The notes under the pieces: model-generated
What the model saw: only the letters and a program-made list of their open reading frames with translations
The model's database searches: none
What the model was told of the DNA's origin: nothing
Shown: positions 7,952-16,892 of the stretch, piece by piece
Layout: each line of letters opens with the position of its first letter
Position numbering within the stretch: the first letter of the stretch is position 1
Assembly: GCA_026712715.1 (NCBI GenBank)
Contig: JAPOPW010000033.1
Location: forward strand, 1-64,000
Direction of reading: 5' to 3'
DNA length: 64,000 nt
Source of the DNA: Immundisolibacterales bacterium
GTDB taxonomy: Bacteria; Pseudomonadota; Gammaproteobacteria; HK1
Made by a program: the position numbers and the translations under genes

Positions 7952-10007
7952 CGCTCGTGCCCGGTACCGGATAGGGGTGGACGTGGGCGGCACGTTCACG
8001 GACGTGATCGCGGTCGACGAGGGCGGACGGGTGACGTTCGCGAAGGCGGAGAGCACGCCGTCCGACCAGTCCACCGGGGTCGTGGACGGCCTCGATCGGC
8101 TGGCCGCGTCGCTCGCCGTACCGCTTCGCGAGCTCCTCGGCCGCACGGACTCCATCGTCCATGGCATGACGGTGGCGACCAATGCCCTCATCGAGCGCAA
8201 GGGAGCGAAGGTCGGATTGCTCGCGACGGAGGGTCATCGCGACATCCTCGAGATGCGCGAAGGACTCAAGCCCGAGCGCTACAACCTGCGCCTCGCGCGC
8301 GAGGAGCCGCTCGTGCCGCGGCACCTTCGCTTCGGGGTGCGCGAACGGGTCCGTCCGGACGGGCGCATCGACACGCCCCTCGACCCCGCGTCGCTCGCGA
8401 AGGCGATCCGCGGACTTCGCCGCGGCGGGATCGAATCGGTCGCGGTCTGCTATCTCCACTCGTACCGGGACAATCGGCACGAACGGTTGACCCGCGAGGC
8501 AATCGCCGAGCAGCTCCCCGACGTCTACGTCAGCCTCTCGTCGGAAGTGCTGCCGCGGATCAAGGAGTACGAACGCACCTCGACGACCGTCGTCAACGCC
8601 TACGTGGGACCGCGCATCGCCCGCTATCTCGCCCGCCTCGGGGACCGGCTCTCCGCGGCCGGGTACGGTGGGCCGATCCTCATCATGCAGTCCCACGGCG
8701 GGGTGGCGCCGATCGAGGAGACGATTCGCGTCGCGGCGGGCACGGTGCTGTCCGGGCCGGCCGGGGGCCTCGCGGCGGCGCGCCGGGTGGCGGAGCTCGC
8801 GGGCGCCCCGAACCTGATCCCCTTCGACATGGGGGGAACGTCGAGCGACGTCTCCCTCGTCGTCGACGGCGAGGCGATGCTCGCCGTCGACAAGGCGATC
8901 GCGCGCGAGCGCATCGCCCTCCCGAGCCTCGACATCACCACCCTCGGGGCAGGCGGCGGCTCCATCGCCCGGGTGGACGGCGGCGGCCTCCTCAAGGTCG
9001 GCCCGCAGAGCGCGGGCGCGGAGCCCGGTCCCGCGTGCTATGGACAAGGGGGGCACGAAGCGACGGTGACGGACGCGAGCGTCGTGCTCGGGTTCCTCGA
9101 TCCGGACAACTTTCTCGGCGGCGCATCGAGGCTGGACCGCGGGGCCGCGGTGGACGCCCTCGCGCGCCTCGGCGAAGCCCTCGGCACGGACCACGTGCGC
9201 GCGGCCGAAGGCGTCCATCGGGTGATCAACACCCAGATGGCGGAAGGGATCCGGGTCGCCACGGTCCGCCGCGGCGTCGACCCGCGCCGCTTCGCGATCC
9301 TCGGCTTCGGCGGGGCGGCGGGCCTCCAGGCGACCGAGCTCGCCCGCATCGTCCACGTCCGCCGCATCATCGTGCCGCGGGTCGCCTCGGTCCTTTCCGC
9401 CTGGGGCATGCTCGGGACCGAGCTTCGCCTCGAAGCGACCCGCTCGCACGTCGGCGACACCGGCGAGCTGGACCTCGCGGCGCTCCGCGCGCTATACGAC
9501 GAGCTCGAGACCGACGGGCGCGCGCGTGTTGGCGGCTGGACGGACGGTGGGGTGCGGTCACGGCGCGCGGCGGAGATGCGCTACGGCGAGCAGGTCTACG
9601 AGATCGACGTGCCCCTCGACGGGGTGGACTTCGATTCGCCCGACCTCGCCGACGCCCTGAAACGGGCCTTCGAGGCCCGGCACGAAGAGCTCTACACCTA
9701 TATTCTGCCGGACCTGGACCCGGTGCTGATCAACGCGAGGGTGACCACGTCCGGCGCCCTCCCCGCCCCTCCGATCGAGCCGCAGGCCCCGCGCGACGGA
9801 GCGGCCGCTCCCGTCGGCGCACGCGAGATCTGGCTCGGCGAGTGGATGGAAGCGCCGGTATACGACTTCGACACGCTCTTCGGCGGTCAGGTGCTCGCGG
9901 GACCGGCGCTCGTCGAGTCGGACACGACGACAGTGCTCCTTCGCCCGGGAGACGAAGCGACCACCACCCCCGAGCGCTGGCTCGACATCCGCCTTCCCGA
10001 GGGGTAA
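7944..10007 (+). CDS. hyuA: Hydantoinase/oxoprolinase A subunit family protein (HyuA), without adjacent HyuB
   Basis: A 687-residue protein of the N-methylhydantoinase A / acetone carboxylase / 5-oxoprolinase beta family. The N-terminal nucleotide-binding signature is RIGVDVGGTFTDVIA (about residues 9-23). The second ASKHA-type motif is PFDMGGTSSDVSLVVDG, followed by the glycine-rich GAGGGSIARVD and AGAEPGPACYGQGG. All are characteristic. Family enzymes open cyclic amides (hydantoins, 5-oxoproline) with ATP, and normally need a HyuB partner. Here the downstream 340 bases hold no hyuB, and the next gene is an aldo/keto reductase. The two other hyuA genes in this window both have partners. It may borrow one of those subunits. 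Confidence 0.9.
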   Translation: MNDARARYRIGVDVGGTFTDVIAVDEGGRVTFAKAESTPSDQSTGVVDGLDRLAASLAVPLRELLGRTDSIVHGMTVATNALIERKGAKVGLLATEGHRDILEMREGLKPERYNLRLAREEPLVPRHLRFGVRERVRPDGRIDTPLDPASLAKAIRGLRRGGIESVAVCYLHSYRDNRHERLTREAIAEQLPDVYVSLSSEVLPRIKEYERTSTTVVNAYVGPRIARYLARLGDRLSAAGYGGPILIMQSHGGVAPIEETIRVAAGTVLSGPAGGLAAARRVAELAGAPNLIPFDMGGTSSDVSLVVDGEAMLAVDKAIARERIALPSLDITTLGAGGGSIARVDGGGLLKVGPQSAGAEPGPACYGQGGHEATVTDASVVLGFLDPDNFLGGASRLDRGAAVDALARLGEALGTDHVRAAEGVHRVINTQMAEGIRVATVRRGVDPRRFAILGFGGAAGLQATELARIVHVRRIIVPRVASVLSAWGMLGTELRLEATRSHVGDTGELDLAALRALYDELETDGRARVGGWTDGGVRSRRAAEMRYGEQVYEIDVPLDGVDFDSPDLADALKRAFEARHEELYTYILPDLDPVLINARVTTSGALPAPPIEPQAPRDGAAAPVGAREIWLGEWMEAPVYDFDTLFGGQVLAGPALVESDTTTVLLRPGDEATTTPERWLDIRLPEG

Positions 10008-10376
10008 CGACGGCTGAGAACGCGGCGGCCGCAACGGCAGCGACGACCGCGGCGACGCACGGATCGTTGAGCGGGAGCAGCTTCCCGTACACCGCCCGCC
10101 GGGCGACGGAGCCCCCGGAGGGCCGGTGTCCGCGTCAACGAGGTCGTCGACGTGGCCCCTGGCCCGCACGGGGAGCAGGTCGGCGTCGAGCAGCGCGTCG
10201 AAACCCCTTGGGCATTTCGCTTCCTCCGTGGCCGCGCCGGGGGCGGAAGAACACGATGCGCGCGCCGATCGAGCGGCCGAGGCTGCCGTTTACCTTCGCG
10301 GAGCGCGCCGCCCGTGGCGGTGCGGCGCCCCGGCCAACGCCCTATCATGGCGGCCCCGGAACCGGAAATCAGGAAC
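10008..10376 (-). other. Non-coding stretch with traces of decayed minus-strand coding sequence
   Basis: No intact gene is seen between hyuA and the aldo/keto reductase. Read leftward on the minus strand, short pieces keep strong G/C third positions and protein-like composition in different frames: GSLGRSIGARIVFF, then GFDALLDADLLPVRARG, then AVYGKLLPLNDPCVAAVV. Frame changes separate them, as in a frameshifted relic. I cannot assign a family, so this is only a hint. Confidence 0.3.
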
Positions 10377-11405
10377 ATGGCCTTGAAGACTCGCAGATGG
10401 CAGCGAGGCGGGGGCGCGGCCCTCGAGTTCACCGAGCTCGGTTTCGGCACCGCGCCCCTCGGCAACCTGTACCGGGCAATCGGCGACGATGATGCACGCG
10501 CGATTCTCGACGCGGCGTGGGCGGGTGGGGTGCGTTACTACGACACCGCCCCGCTCTACGGACTCGGACACTCCGAGCGCCGGCTCGGCGCCCACCTCCG
10601 AGACAAGCCTCGGGACGACTACGTCCTGTCCACCAAGGCGGGCCGCCTCCTCGAAGCCTGCGCTCCGGCGGAGCGGACCGGGCATGGCAAGTGGTTCGAG
10701 GTACCGGCCCGCCGCGAGGTCTACGACTACAGCTACGACGGGGTCATGCGCAGCTTCGAGTTCTCGCTCGAGCGGCTCGGGGCGGACCGGGTGGACATCC
10801 TCCTGGTGCACGACATCGACGTCCAGAATCACGGCTCGAAGGCCGCCTCGGACTCGCAGATCGACAAGTTCATGGCGTCGGGCTACCGCGCCATGGTCTC
10901 GCTCCGGGAGCAGGGAGCGATCAAGGCGATCGGCGGCGGGGTGAACGAATGGGATGTCTGCCAGAGCCTCGCCGAGCGCGGCGACTTCGACCTCTTCCTC
11001 CTCGCCGGGCGCTACACCCTCCTCGAGCAGGAACCTCTGGACAGCTTCCTCCCCCTCTGCGCGTCGCGGGGGATCGGCATCGTCGTCGGCGGCCCCTACA
11101 ACTCCGGGGTCCTCACGAGCGGGGCGAAGCCCGGCGCGTTCTACAACTACGAGCCCGCCCCGGAAGCGATCCTCGAGCGCGTGCGACGGCTCGGGGAGGT
11201 GTGCGCCTCGCACGGGGTCCCGCTCGTCGACGCCGCGTTCCAGTTTCCGCTCCTGCACCCGTGCGTGGTCTCGGTGATCCCGGGCGGCCAGCGGGAGGAG
11301 GAGGTCGCGAGCAATCTCCGCGCCGCCCGGGCGGAGATCCCCCCTTCGCTCTGGGACGACCTCAAGGCGCAGGGACTGATGCGGACCGACGCTCCGACCG
11401 GATAG
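10377..11405 (+). CDS. Aldo/keto reductase, D-threo-aldose 1-dehydrogenase (L-fucose dehydrogenase) type
   Basis: A 342-residue TIM-barrel oxidoreductase. The catalytic tetrad is visible: Asp56 and Tyr61 in YYDTAPLYGLGHSERRLG, Lys87 in VLSTKAGRLL and His145 in ILLVHDIDVQ. GTAPLGNLYRAI near the N-terminus is typical of the D-threo-aldose 1-dehydrogenase clade, which oxidises L-fucose and related aldoses to lactones. The start may be ATG 10377 or the in-frame ATG 10347, 10 codons earlier; homology begins near the former. A lactonase-family gene follows 53 bases downstream, matching the next pathway step. Exact sugar specificity is inferred. Confidence 0.83.
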   Translation: MALKTRRWQRGGGAALEFTELGFGTAPLGNLYRAIGDDDARAILDAAWAGGVRYYDTAPLYGLGHSERRLGAHLRDKPRDDYVLSTKAGRLLEACAPAERTGHGKWFEVPARREVYDYSYDGVMRSFEFSLERLGADRVDILLVHDIDVQNHGSKAASDSQIDKFMASGYRAMVSLREQGAIKAIGGGVNEWDVCQSLAERGDFDLFLLAGRYTLLEQEPLDSFLPLCASRGIGIVVGGPYNSGVLTSGAKPGAFYNYEPAPEAILERVRRLGEVCASHGVPLVDAAFQFPLLHPCVVSVIPGGQREEEVASNLRAARAEIPPSLWDDLKAQGLMRTDAPTG

Positions 11406-11458
11406 CGCGCAAGCCGGACGAAGCGAACCGAGCGGTCGAAGAAGACGGGAGAACAGTC

Positions 11459-12304
11459 TTGCGAATCGACTCGCACCAGCACTACTGGGAACCCCGGCGC
11501 GGCGACTACGACTGGATGCCGAAGGACGAGCCGGTCCTCTACCGCCGCTACGGCCCGGCCGACCTCGAGCCGAGCCTGGCACGAAACGGGATAGACCGGA
11601 CGGTCGTCGTCCAGGCGGCGGAGAGTGTCCACGAGACGGAGTACATGCTCGGGCTCGCCGACGCGAGCGAGTCGGTCGCGGCCGTCGTCGGCTGGGTGAA
11701 CTTCGAAGACCCCGGCGACCGCCGGCAGCTCGAGCGGCTCGCCCGGCATCCCAAGCTCGCCGGGGTTCGCCCGCTCATCCAGGACATCCCGGACGTGGAC
11801 TGGATGCTGCGCGACGACGTCCAATGGGCATACGAGGCGATCGTCGACATCGACCTCACCTTCGACGCCCTCGGGTTCCCTCCGCATCTCGACAACTTCC
11901 TCACCATCTTCCGGCGCCATCCGGACCTCAGGGTCGTGATCGACCACTGCATGAAGCCCGAGATCCGCCACCACCGGGACAATCCGGCCATCTTCGACAC
12001 CTGGGCGGAGAAGATGTCCCGGTTCGCCACGGAAACCGCGGCCTGCTGCAAGCTCTCGGGGCTCGTCACGGAGGCGAACGAGGACTGGACGGTGGAGGAT
12101 CTTCGTCCGTTCACCGACCACGTCCTGTCCGTCTTCGGACCGGAACGGGTGATGTGGGGCTCCGACTGGCCGGTTTGCCAGCTACGGGCGACCTACGACG
12201 CCTGGTGGGAGGCGACGAACGAGCTGACCCGGCACCTCGACCCGGCGGCGCGGGACTGCGTCTTCGGTGGGACCGCGGCCCGGTTCTACCGCATCGAGAC
12301 CTGA
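11459..12304 (+). CDS. Amidohydrolase-family sugar lactonase (L-fuconolactonase-like)
   Basis: A 281-residue member of the amidohydrolase-2 family. The N-terminal metal motif is HxH in MRIDSHQHYWEP (His6, His8). A later His is in VVIDHCMKP and the active-site Asp is in MWGSDWPVC. Related enzymes hydrolyse L-fucono-, L-rhamnono- or galactono-lactones. No ATG is available near the homology start; TTG at 11459 places MRIDSHQHYW correctly and is preceded by gacgggagaac, so I take it as the initiator. It lies directly after an L-fucose-dehydrogenase-like gene, so the pair likely converts an aldose to its aldonate through the lactone. Confidence 0.82.
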   Translation: MRIDSHQHYWEPRRGDYDWMPKDEPVLYRRYGPADLEPSLARNGIDRTVVVQAAESVHETEYMLGLADASESVAAVVGWVNFEDPGDRRQLERLARHPKLAGVRPLIQDIPDVDWMLRDDVQWAYEAIVDIDLTFDALGFPPHLDNFLTIFRRHPDLRVVIDHCMKPEIRHHRDNPAIFDTWAEKMSRFATETAACCKLSGLVTEANEDWTVEDLRPFTDHVLSVFGPERVMWGSDWPVCQLRATYDAWWEATNELTRHLDPAARDCVFGGTAARFYRIET

Positions 12305-12427
12305 CGCGCCCGGAACGCCGCCCGGCCCCGGCTCGAGGCGCGCCCGGGCTTGCGGCGCGGCGCTGGCCGCCCGCACGCCGGCGCGATACCATCTGTTCCG
12401 AAGCGTCGTCGACCGAGGGACATTGCA

Positions 12428-12817
12428 ATGGCCGCCGCGGAACCGCTGCGAGAACCGACGCCGGACGGTTCGACCTACGTTCGCCCACAGGATCTCGACT
12501 GGAAGCCGACCCGATTCGAGGGCATCTCGATCAAGGTGCTCTACCAGGATTCGGAAAAGGGCGAGATGACCTGCCTGCTCAAGTGGGAGCCCGGAGCGAG
12601 CCTCCCGTTTCACCGGCACCCGGAGATCGAGCAGAGCTACGTCATCGAAGGCTCATTCTACGACCACGACGGCATCGCCCGGGCCGGCGAGTACGTCTGG
12701 CGCCGGCCGGGCTCGTGCCACGAGACCCACTCCGACGAGGGCTGCGTGATCCTCGCCGTGTACCGCAAGCCGAACGTGTTCCGCTCGGGCGCGGGCTACG
12801 GCGCCGACTCGGACTGA
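12428..12817 (+). CDS. Cupin-domain protein (ChrR-type cupin)
   Basis: A 129-residue single cupin. The first metal motif is in LPFHRHPEIEQSYVIEGSF (His-x-His plus Glu), and the second contains CHETHSDEGCVILAV. The fold is that of the anti-sigma ChrR cupin and acetylacetone/2,4'-dihydroxyacetophenone dioxygenase-like groups. It follows the aldose dehydrogenase and lactonase genes in the same direction with a gap of 123 bases. It could be an isomerase, a dioxygenase or a sugar-binding accessory; the motif does not decide. The stop is followed by a convergent GMC oxidoreductase gene. Confidence 0.75.
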   Translation: MAAAEPLREPTPDGSTYVRPQDLDWKPTRFEGISIKVLYQDSEKGEMTCLLKWEPGASLPFHRHPEIEQSYVIEGSFYDHDGIARAGEYVWRRPGSCHETHSDEGCVILAVYRKPNVFRSGAGYGADSD

Positions 12818-12936
12818 CTCTCCCCCCCGGAGACGCCCCGGAGCCCGGCCGACGGCCGCGGGGGGGCGGTCCGGCCAAGATCCGACCGGTCCGTCCGGCC
12901 CGGTCGGGTAACGCCGGCCGGCCGGCGCCGTCCCGC

Positions 12937-14541
12937 CTATTGCGGAGGGACTGCGCGGTTTCCCCTGACGAGGTCGCTCGCCTTCTCCCCGATCATGATG
13001 GAGGCCGCGTTGGTGTTGGAGCTGACGAGGCGGGGCATGATCGACGAATCGGCGACGCGAAGCCCCGCGAGACCGCGCACCCGGAGCGAAGGGTCGACGA
13101 CGGCCATCTCGTCGACCCCCATCTTGCACGTTCCGACGGGATGGTAGTCCGTCTTGCCGAAACGCCGTGCATGGGCCGCGATTTCCTCCCGGGTCGTCGC
13201 CGCGGGCCCCGGAAGGTGCTCGCGGGTGACGAACTTGCGGAATGCCGGCCGGGACATGATGTCGCGCGCGAGCTCGAAGCCCCGAAGCGACATCTCGAAG
13301 TCGTAGGGCTCGGCCCAGTAGTTCGGATCGATGTCGGGAGGCGTCGCCGGGTCCGCATCCCTCAGGGTGACCGTGCCCCGGCTCCGCGGGCGGAGGTGGC
13401 AGGAGTTCAGGGTGCACCCGGCGCCCCCGAGCGGCGGCACCCCCGGCTCGAGCCCCGCCCCCGGAAGGAAGTGGAACTGCATGTCCGGTGCCGCCTCCTC
13501 CCCGTCCGCCCACCAGAACGCCCCGCCCTCGGCAAGGTTCGAGGTCGCGGGCCCGGATCCGAAGAGCTTCCACTGCGCTCCGGCCCAGAGCTGGCGGCCG
13601 AGCGACCGGTAGTGGTCGTAGCTGTGCCGGCCCGACAGCGCGTTGATCGTGTAGACGTCGATATGGTCCTGGAGGTTCTTGCCGACTCCCGGAAGGTCGT
13701 GCACCACGCCCACCCCCGCCTTGCGGAGCTCGTCCGCCGGACCGATCCCTGAAAGGAGCAGAAGTCGCGGCGAACCGATGGCCCCCGCGGCGACGATGAT
13801 CTCCTGCGCGGCCCGCGCAACCGTGACTCCGCCGCCGCCGGATCGCGCGTACTCGACCCCGACCGCGCGCCCGTCCTCGATGACGACGCGGGTTGCCCGG
13901 CAGTCGGTGTGCACGGTCAGGTTCGGCCGCGAGAGCGCGGGCTTGAGGTAGCCGACGGCCGCGCTGCACCGCCGTGCGCCCCGCTGCGTCACCTGGTACA
14001 GGCCGCATCCCGCCTGGCGCGCTCCGTTGAAGTCGGGGTTGTAGGGGATCCCGGCTTCCTGCGCGGCGCGAACGAACACCTTGGTCAGATAGTGGGGGCT
14101 GATCTGATCCGATACCCCGAGCGGGCCATCCGCCCCGTGAAACTCGTCCGCGTAGCGCTCGTTGTCCTCGGCCCGGCGGAAGTACGGCAGCACGCCGGCG
14201 TAGGACCAGCCCTCGCAGCCTTCCTCACTCTCCCAAGCATCGTAGTCGGCCGCGTTTCCCCGCGTGTAGACCATGGCGTTGATGGAGCTGCCCCCGCCGA
14301 GGACCCGGGCCTGGGGAAAGACCATGCGGCGCGCGTCGGCTTGACGGAGCGGCGCGGTGTCGTAGCCCCAGGTGAGCGGCCCTCCCGTCACCTTGTAGAA
14401 GCCGGCGGGCGCGTGAATGTTGCGGTCGCGGTCCGGCGGACCGGACTCGAGCAGCAGCACCGTCGCATCGTCGAGCTCGCTCAGTCGGGCCGCGAGCGTG
14501 CAGCCGGCGGACCCGCCGCCGATGATGACGAAGTCGTGCAT
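12937..14541 (-). CDS. GMC-family FAD-dependent oxidoreductase (choline dehydrogenase-like)
   Basis: A 534-residue flavoprotein. The N-terminal FAD dinucleotide-binding motif is FVIIGGGSAGCTLAARL (about residues 4-20). The GMC signature follows (VLGGGSSINAMVYTRGN), and then GAIGSPRLLLLSGIGP. The C-terminal substrate domain holds the catalytic His467 in HPVGTCKMG, followed by ADSSIMPRLVSSNTNA. Family members oxidise alcohols such as choline or polyethylene glycol, passing electrons to quinone or oxygen. The start at 14541 (MHDFVII) has an upstream gaggagtgtc site; the longer open frame upstream overlaps the glnK promoter region and is unlikely to be translated. Substrate unknown. Confidence 0.9.
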   Translation of the reverse strand: MHDFVIIGGGSAGCTLAARLSELDDATVLLLESGPPDRDRNIHAPAGFYKVTGGPLTWGYDTAPLRQADARRMVFPQARVLGGGSSINAMVYTRGNAADYDAWESEEGCEGWSYAGVLPYFRRAEDNERYADEFHGADGPLGVSDQISPHYLTKVFVRAAQEAGIPYNPDFNGARQAGCGLYQVTQRGARRCSAAVGYLKPALSRPNLTVHTDCRATRVVIEDGRAVGVEYARSGGGGVTVARAAQEIIVAAGAIGSPRLLLLSGIGPADELRKAGVGVVHDLPGVGKNLQDHIDVYTINALSGRHSYDHYRSLGRQLWAGAQWKLFGSGPATSNLAEGGAFWWADGEEAAPDMQFHFLPGAGLEPGVPPLGGAGCTLNSCHLRPRSRGTVTLRDADPATPPDIDPNYWAEPYDFEMSLRGFELARDIMSRPAFRKFVTREHLPGPAATTREEIAAHARRFGKTDYHPVGTCKMGVDEMAVVDPSLRVRGLAGLRVADSSIMPRLVSSNTNAASIMIGEKASDLVRGNRAVPPQ

Positions 14542-14666
14542 CGTTTCGTGACACTCCTCGGGCGGTTGCCGGAACCACCTTGATACCAGACGGGCCCGTC
14601 CGGCCGCAATTCGCCCCGCCATGCGCGAAGCACCTTCACCCTCCCCCCCGTGGCTGAATTCCCCAC

Positions 14667-14683
14667 TGCACCATATTGGTGCG
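14667..14683 (+). promoter_or_regulatory. NtrC-type enhancer site upstream of glnK-amtB
   Basis: The sequence TGCACCATATTGGTGCG is a palindrome with one mismatch to the classical NtrC operator TGCACC-N5-GGTGCA. Its centre is about 137 bases upstream of the start predicted from the sigma-54 promoter at 14786-14802, the usual distance for an NtrC enhancer. A further half-site TGCACC lies at 14749-14754. Phosphorylated NtrC would activate glnK-amtB when nitrogen is limiting. Confidence 0.8.
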
Positions 14684-14785
14684 CAATTTCCACGTTCCGC
14701 CCTGAAACGGGGCGGGAACACGGGCCGCCCGCATCTCCGGCCAAGTCCTGCACCCTGCCTTCGTTCCCGGAGGGAGGGCGCGTAC

Positions 14786-14802
14786 TTGGCACGCTGTTTG
14801 CT
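14786..14802 (+). promoter_or_regulatory. Sigma-54 (-24/-12) promoter of glnK-amtB
   Basis: TTGGCACGCTGTTTGCT matches the sigma-54 consensus TTGGCACG-N4-TTGCW exactly. The invariant GG is at 14788-14789 and GC at 14800-14801. Transcription should start near 14812, about 100 bases before the glnK ATG at 14911. Together with the upstream NtrC palindrome it implies nitrogen-limited expression. Confidence 0.9.
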
Positions 14803-14817
14803 TCCTCGCATGCGTAG

Positions 14818-15249
<432 letters not shown>

Positions 15250-15299
15250 GGGCACGGGCTGCAATGCGGAATTCGTTCGATTCGGAAGGGGAAGGACCA

Positions 15300-16601
15300 A
15301 TGTTCAGAAAGTGCGTCAAGTGGACCCGGGCACCGATGCTCGGAGCAATTGCAGCCGGGCTCGCTCCGGCGACGGCGATGGCCGACGACCTGAGCGCGGG
15401 CGACACCGCGTGGATGCTCACCGCAACCGCGCTCGTGCTCTTCATGACCATTCCCGGGCTGTCGCTCTTCTACGCCGGGATGGTGAGAAGCAAGAACGTG
15501 CTCTCGGTGCTGATGCAGTGCTTCGCGATCACCGGACTCATCAGCATTCTGTGGGCCTTCTGGGGCTACAGCATCGCCTTCGACGAGGGCGGCGGCTTCA
15601 TGGGCGGTCTCGGCAAGCTCTTCCTCTCCGGGGTCACCGTGGATTCGATGAGCGGGACCATCCCGGAAACGGTCTTCATGACCTTCCAGATGACCTTCGC
15701 GATCATCACCCCGGCCCTCATCGTCGGGGCCTTCGCCGAACGCATGAAGTTCTCCGCCATGCTCTGGTTCATGGGGATCTGGGTGACGATCGTCTACGCC
15801 CCGGTCACCCACTGGGTCTGGGGCGGCGGCTGGCTCGGCGACTACGGGATCCTGGACTTCGCGGGCGGGACGGTGGTGCACATCAACGCCGGCATCGCGG
15901 GGCTCGCCGCGTGCATCGCGCTCGGCAAGCGCCGGGGATATCCGACCACCGCGATGCCCCCGAACAATGTCGGCTACACCATCGTCGGAGCGGCCATGCT
16001 TTGGGTGGGCTGGTTCGGCTTCAACGCCGGGAGCCAGCTCGCGGCCGACGGCGTCGCCGGCATGGCGATGGCGGTCACCCAGCTCGCGACGGCGGCCGCG
16101 GCGCTCGCCTGGATGTCCAGCGAATGGGTCTCGCACGGCAAGCCGAGCGTGCTCGGCATCGCGTCCGGGGCCATCGCCGGGCTCGTCGCGATCACCCCCG
16201 CGAGCGGCTCGGTGGGACCGATGGGGTCGATCGTCATCGGTCTCGCCTCCGGGTTCGTCTGCTTCCTCGCCTCGACGAGGATCAAGCGGGCGCTCGGGTA
16301 CGACGATTCCCTCGACGTGTTCGGCATCCACTGCATCGGCGGCATCGTCGGGGCGCTGCTGACCGGGATCTTCTGCGCGCAGGCGCTCGGAGGAGCGGGA
16401 TTCGGCGGCGACAACGAGAGCATCGGGGCGCAGCTCTTCGCCCAGCTCGTCGGCGTGCTCGCGACCCTCGTCTACACCTTCGTGGTGAGCTTCGTCCTGC
16501 TCAAGATCCTCGACGCCGCAATCGGCCTGCGGGTGAGCGAGGAAGACGAGGAAGAGGGGCTCGATCTCGCCCTGCACGACGAGCGGGGCTACATCCTCTG
16601 A
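15300..16601 (+). CDS. amtB: Ammonium channel AmtB
   Basis: A 433-residue inner-membrane ammonium channel with an N-terminal signal peptide (about residues 1-28, ending ATAMA) and eleven expected membrane helices. The twin pore histidines are visible: His194 in VVHINAGIAG and His344 in FGIHCIGGIVG. The ammonium-recognition entry region (GLSLFYAGMVRSKN and ITPALIVGAFAER) is intact. It imports NH4+/NH3 under nitrogen limitation and is blocked by GlnK. ATG 15300 is preceded by ggaaggggaagga; an in-frame ATG at 15264 is less likely. It is co-transcribed with glnK. Confidence 0.96.
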   Translation: MFRKCVKWTRAPMLGAIAAGLAPATAMADDLSAGDTAWMLTATALVLFMTIPGLSLFYAGMVRSKNVLSVLMQCFAITGLISILWAFWGYSIAFDEGGGFMGGLGKLFLSGVTVDSMSGTIPETVFMTFQMTFAIITPALIVGAFAERMKFSAMLWFMGIWVTIVYAPVTHWVWGGGWLGDYGILDFAGGTVVHINAGIAGLAACIALGKRRGYPTTAMPPNNVGYTIVGAAMLWVGWFGFNAGSQLAADGVAGMAMAVTQLATAAAALAWMSSEWVSHGKPSVLGIASGAIAGLVAITPASGSVGPMGSIVIGLASGFVCFLASTRIKRALGYDDSLDVFGIHCIGGIVGALLTGIFCAQALGGAGFGGDNESIGAQLFAQLVGVLATLVYTFVVSFVLLKILDAAIGLRVSEEDEEEGLDLALHDERGYIL

Positions 16602-16639
16602 GCCGCCGCCCGGGCAGGTCGAGCGCCTGCCCCGTCTTC

Positions 16640-16680
16640 GGGCCCGCGTCACCGTCCGGCGGCGCGGGCCCTCGCGCCTT
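16640..16680 (+). terminator. Possible terminator after amtB
   Basis: GGGCCCGCG (16640-16648) pairs with CGCGGGCCC (16663-16671) around a 14-base loop. A weak pyrimidine run (tcgcgccttt) follows, 39 bases after the amtB stop. There is no strong U-tract, so it may act as a weak or Rho-assisted terminator or simply as a 3' stabilising hairpin. Confidence 0.45.
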
Positions 16681-16892
16681 TCGATTACGGCCGGGGCGGA
16701 GCTTGCGGTCGCTACCCGACCGGGCGGAAATCCGCCGTCCGTCGCGCTAAGCTTCGCCCGTTGCCCCTCCGGGCAAGGGACGACGGCACGGCAACCCGGA
16801 CCGGACGGCACGCGCGCCCGGGCCCGACCGGCCAGCGACCCCGGTCGCCGGCTCCGCCGCGTGGTGGCACGAGAATTCGAAGGAGCAGCGCG

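Noticed and set aside
12912-12927. A 16-bp perfect palindrome (cgccggccggccggcg) between the cupin and GMC genes, considered as a terminator
   Set aside because: It has no loop and no pyrimidine run, and GGCC-rich palindromes arise by chance in this base composition.
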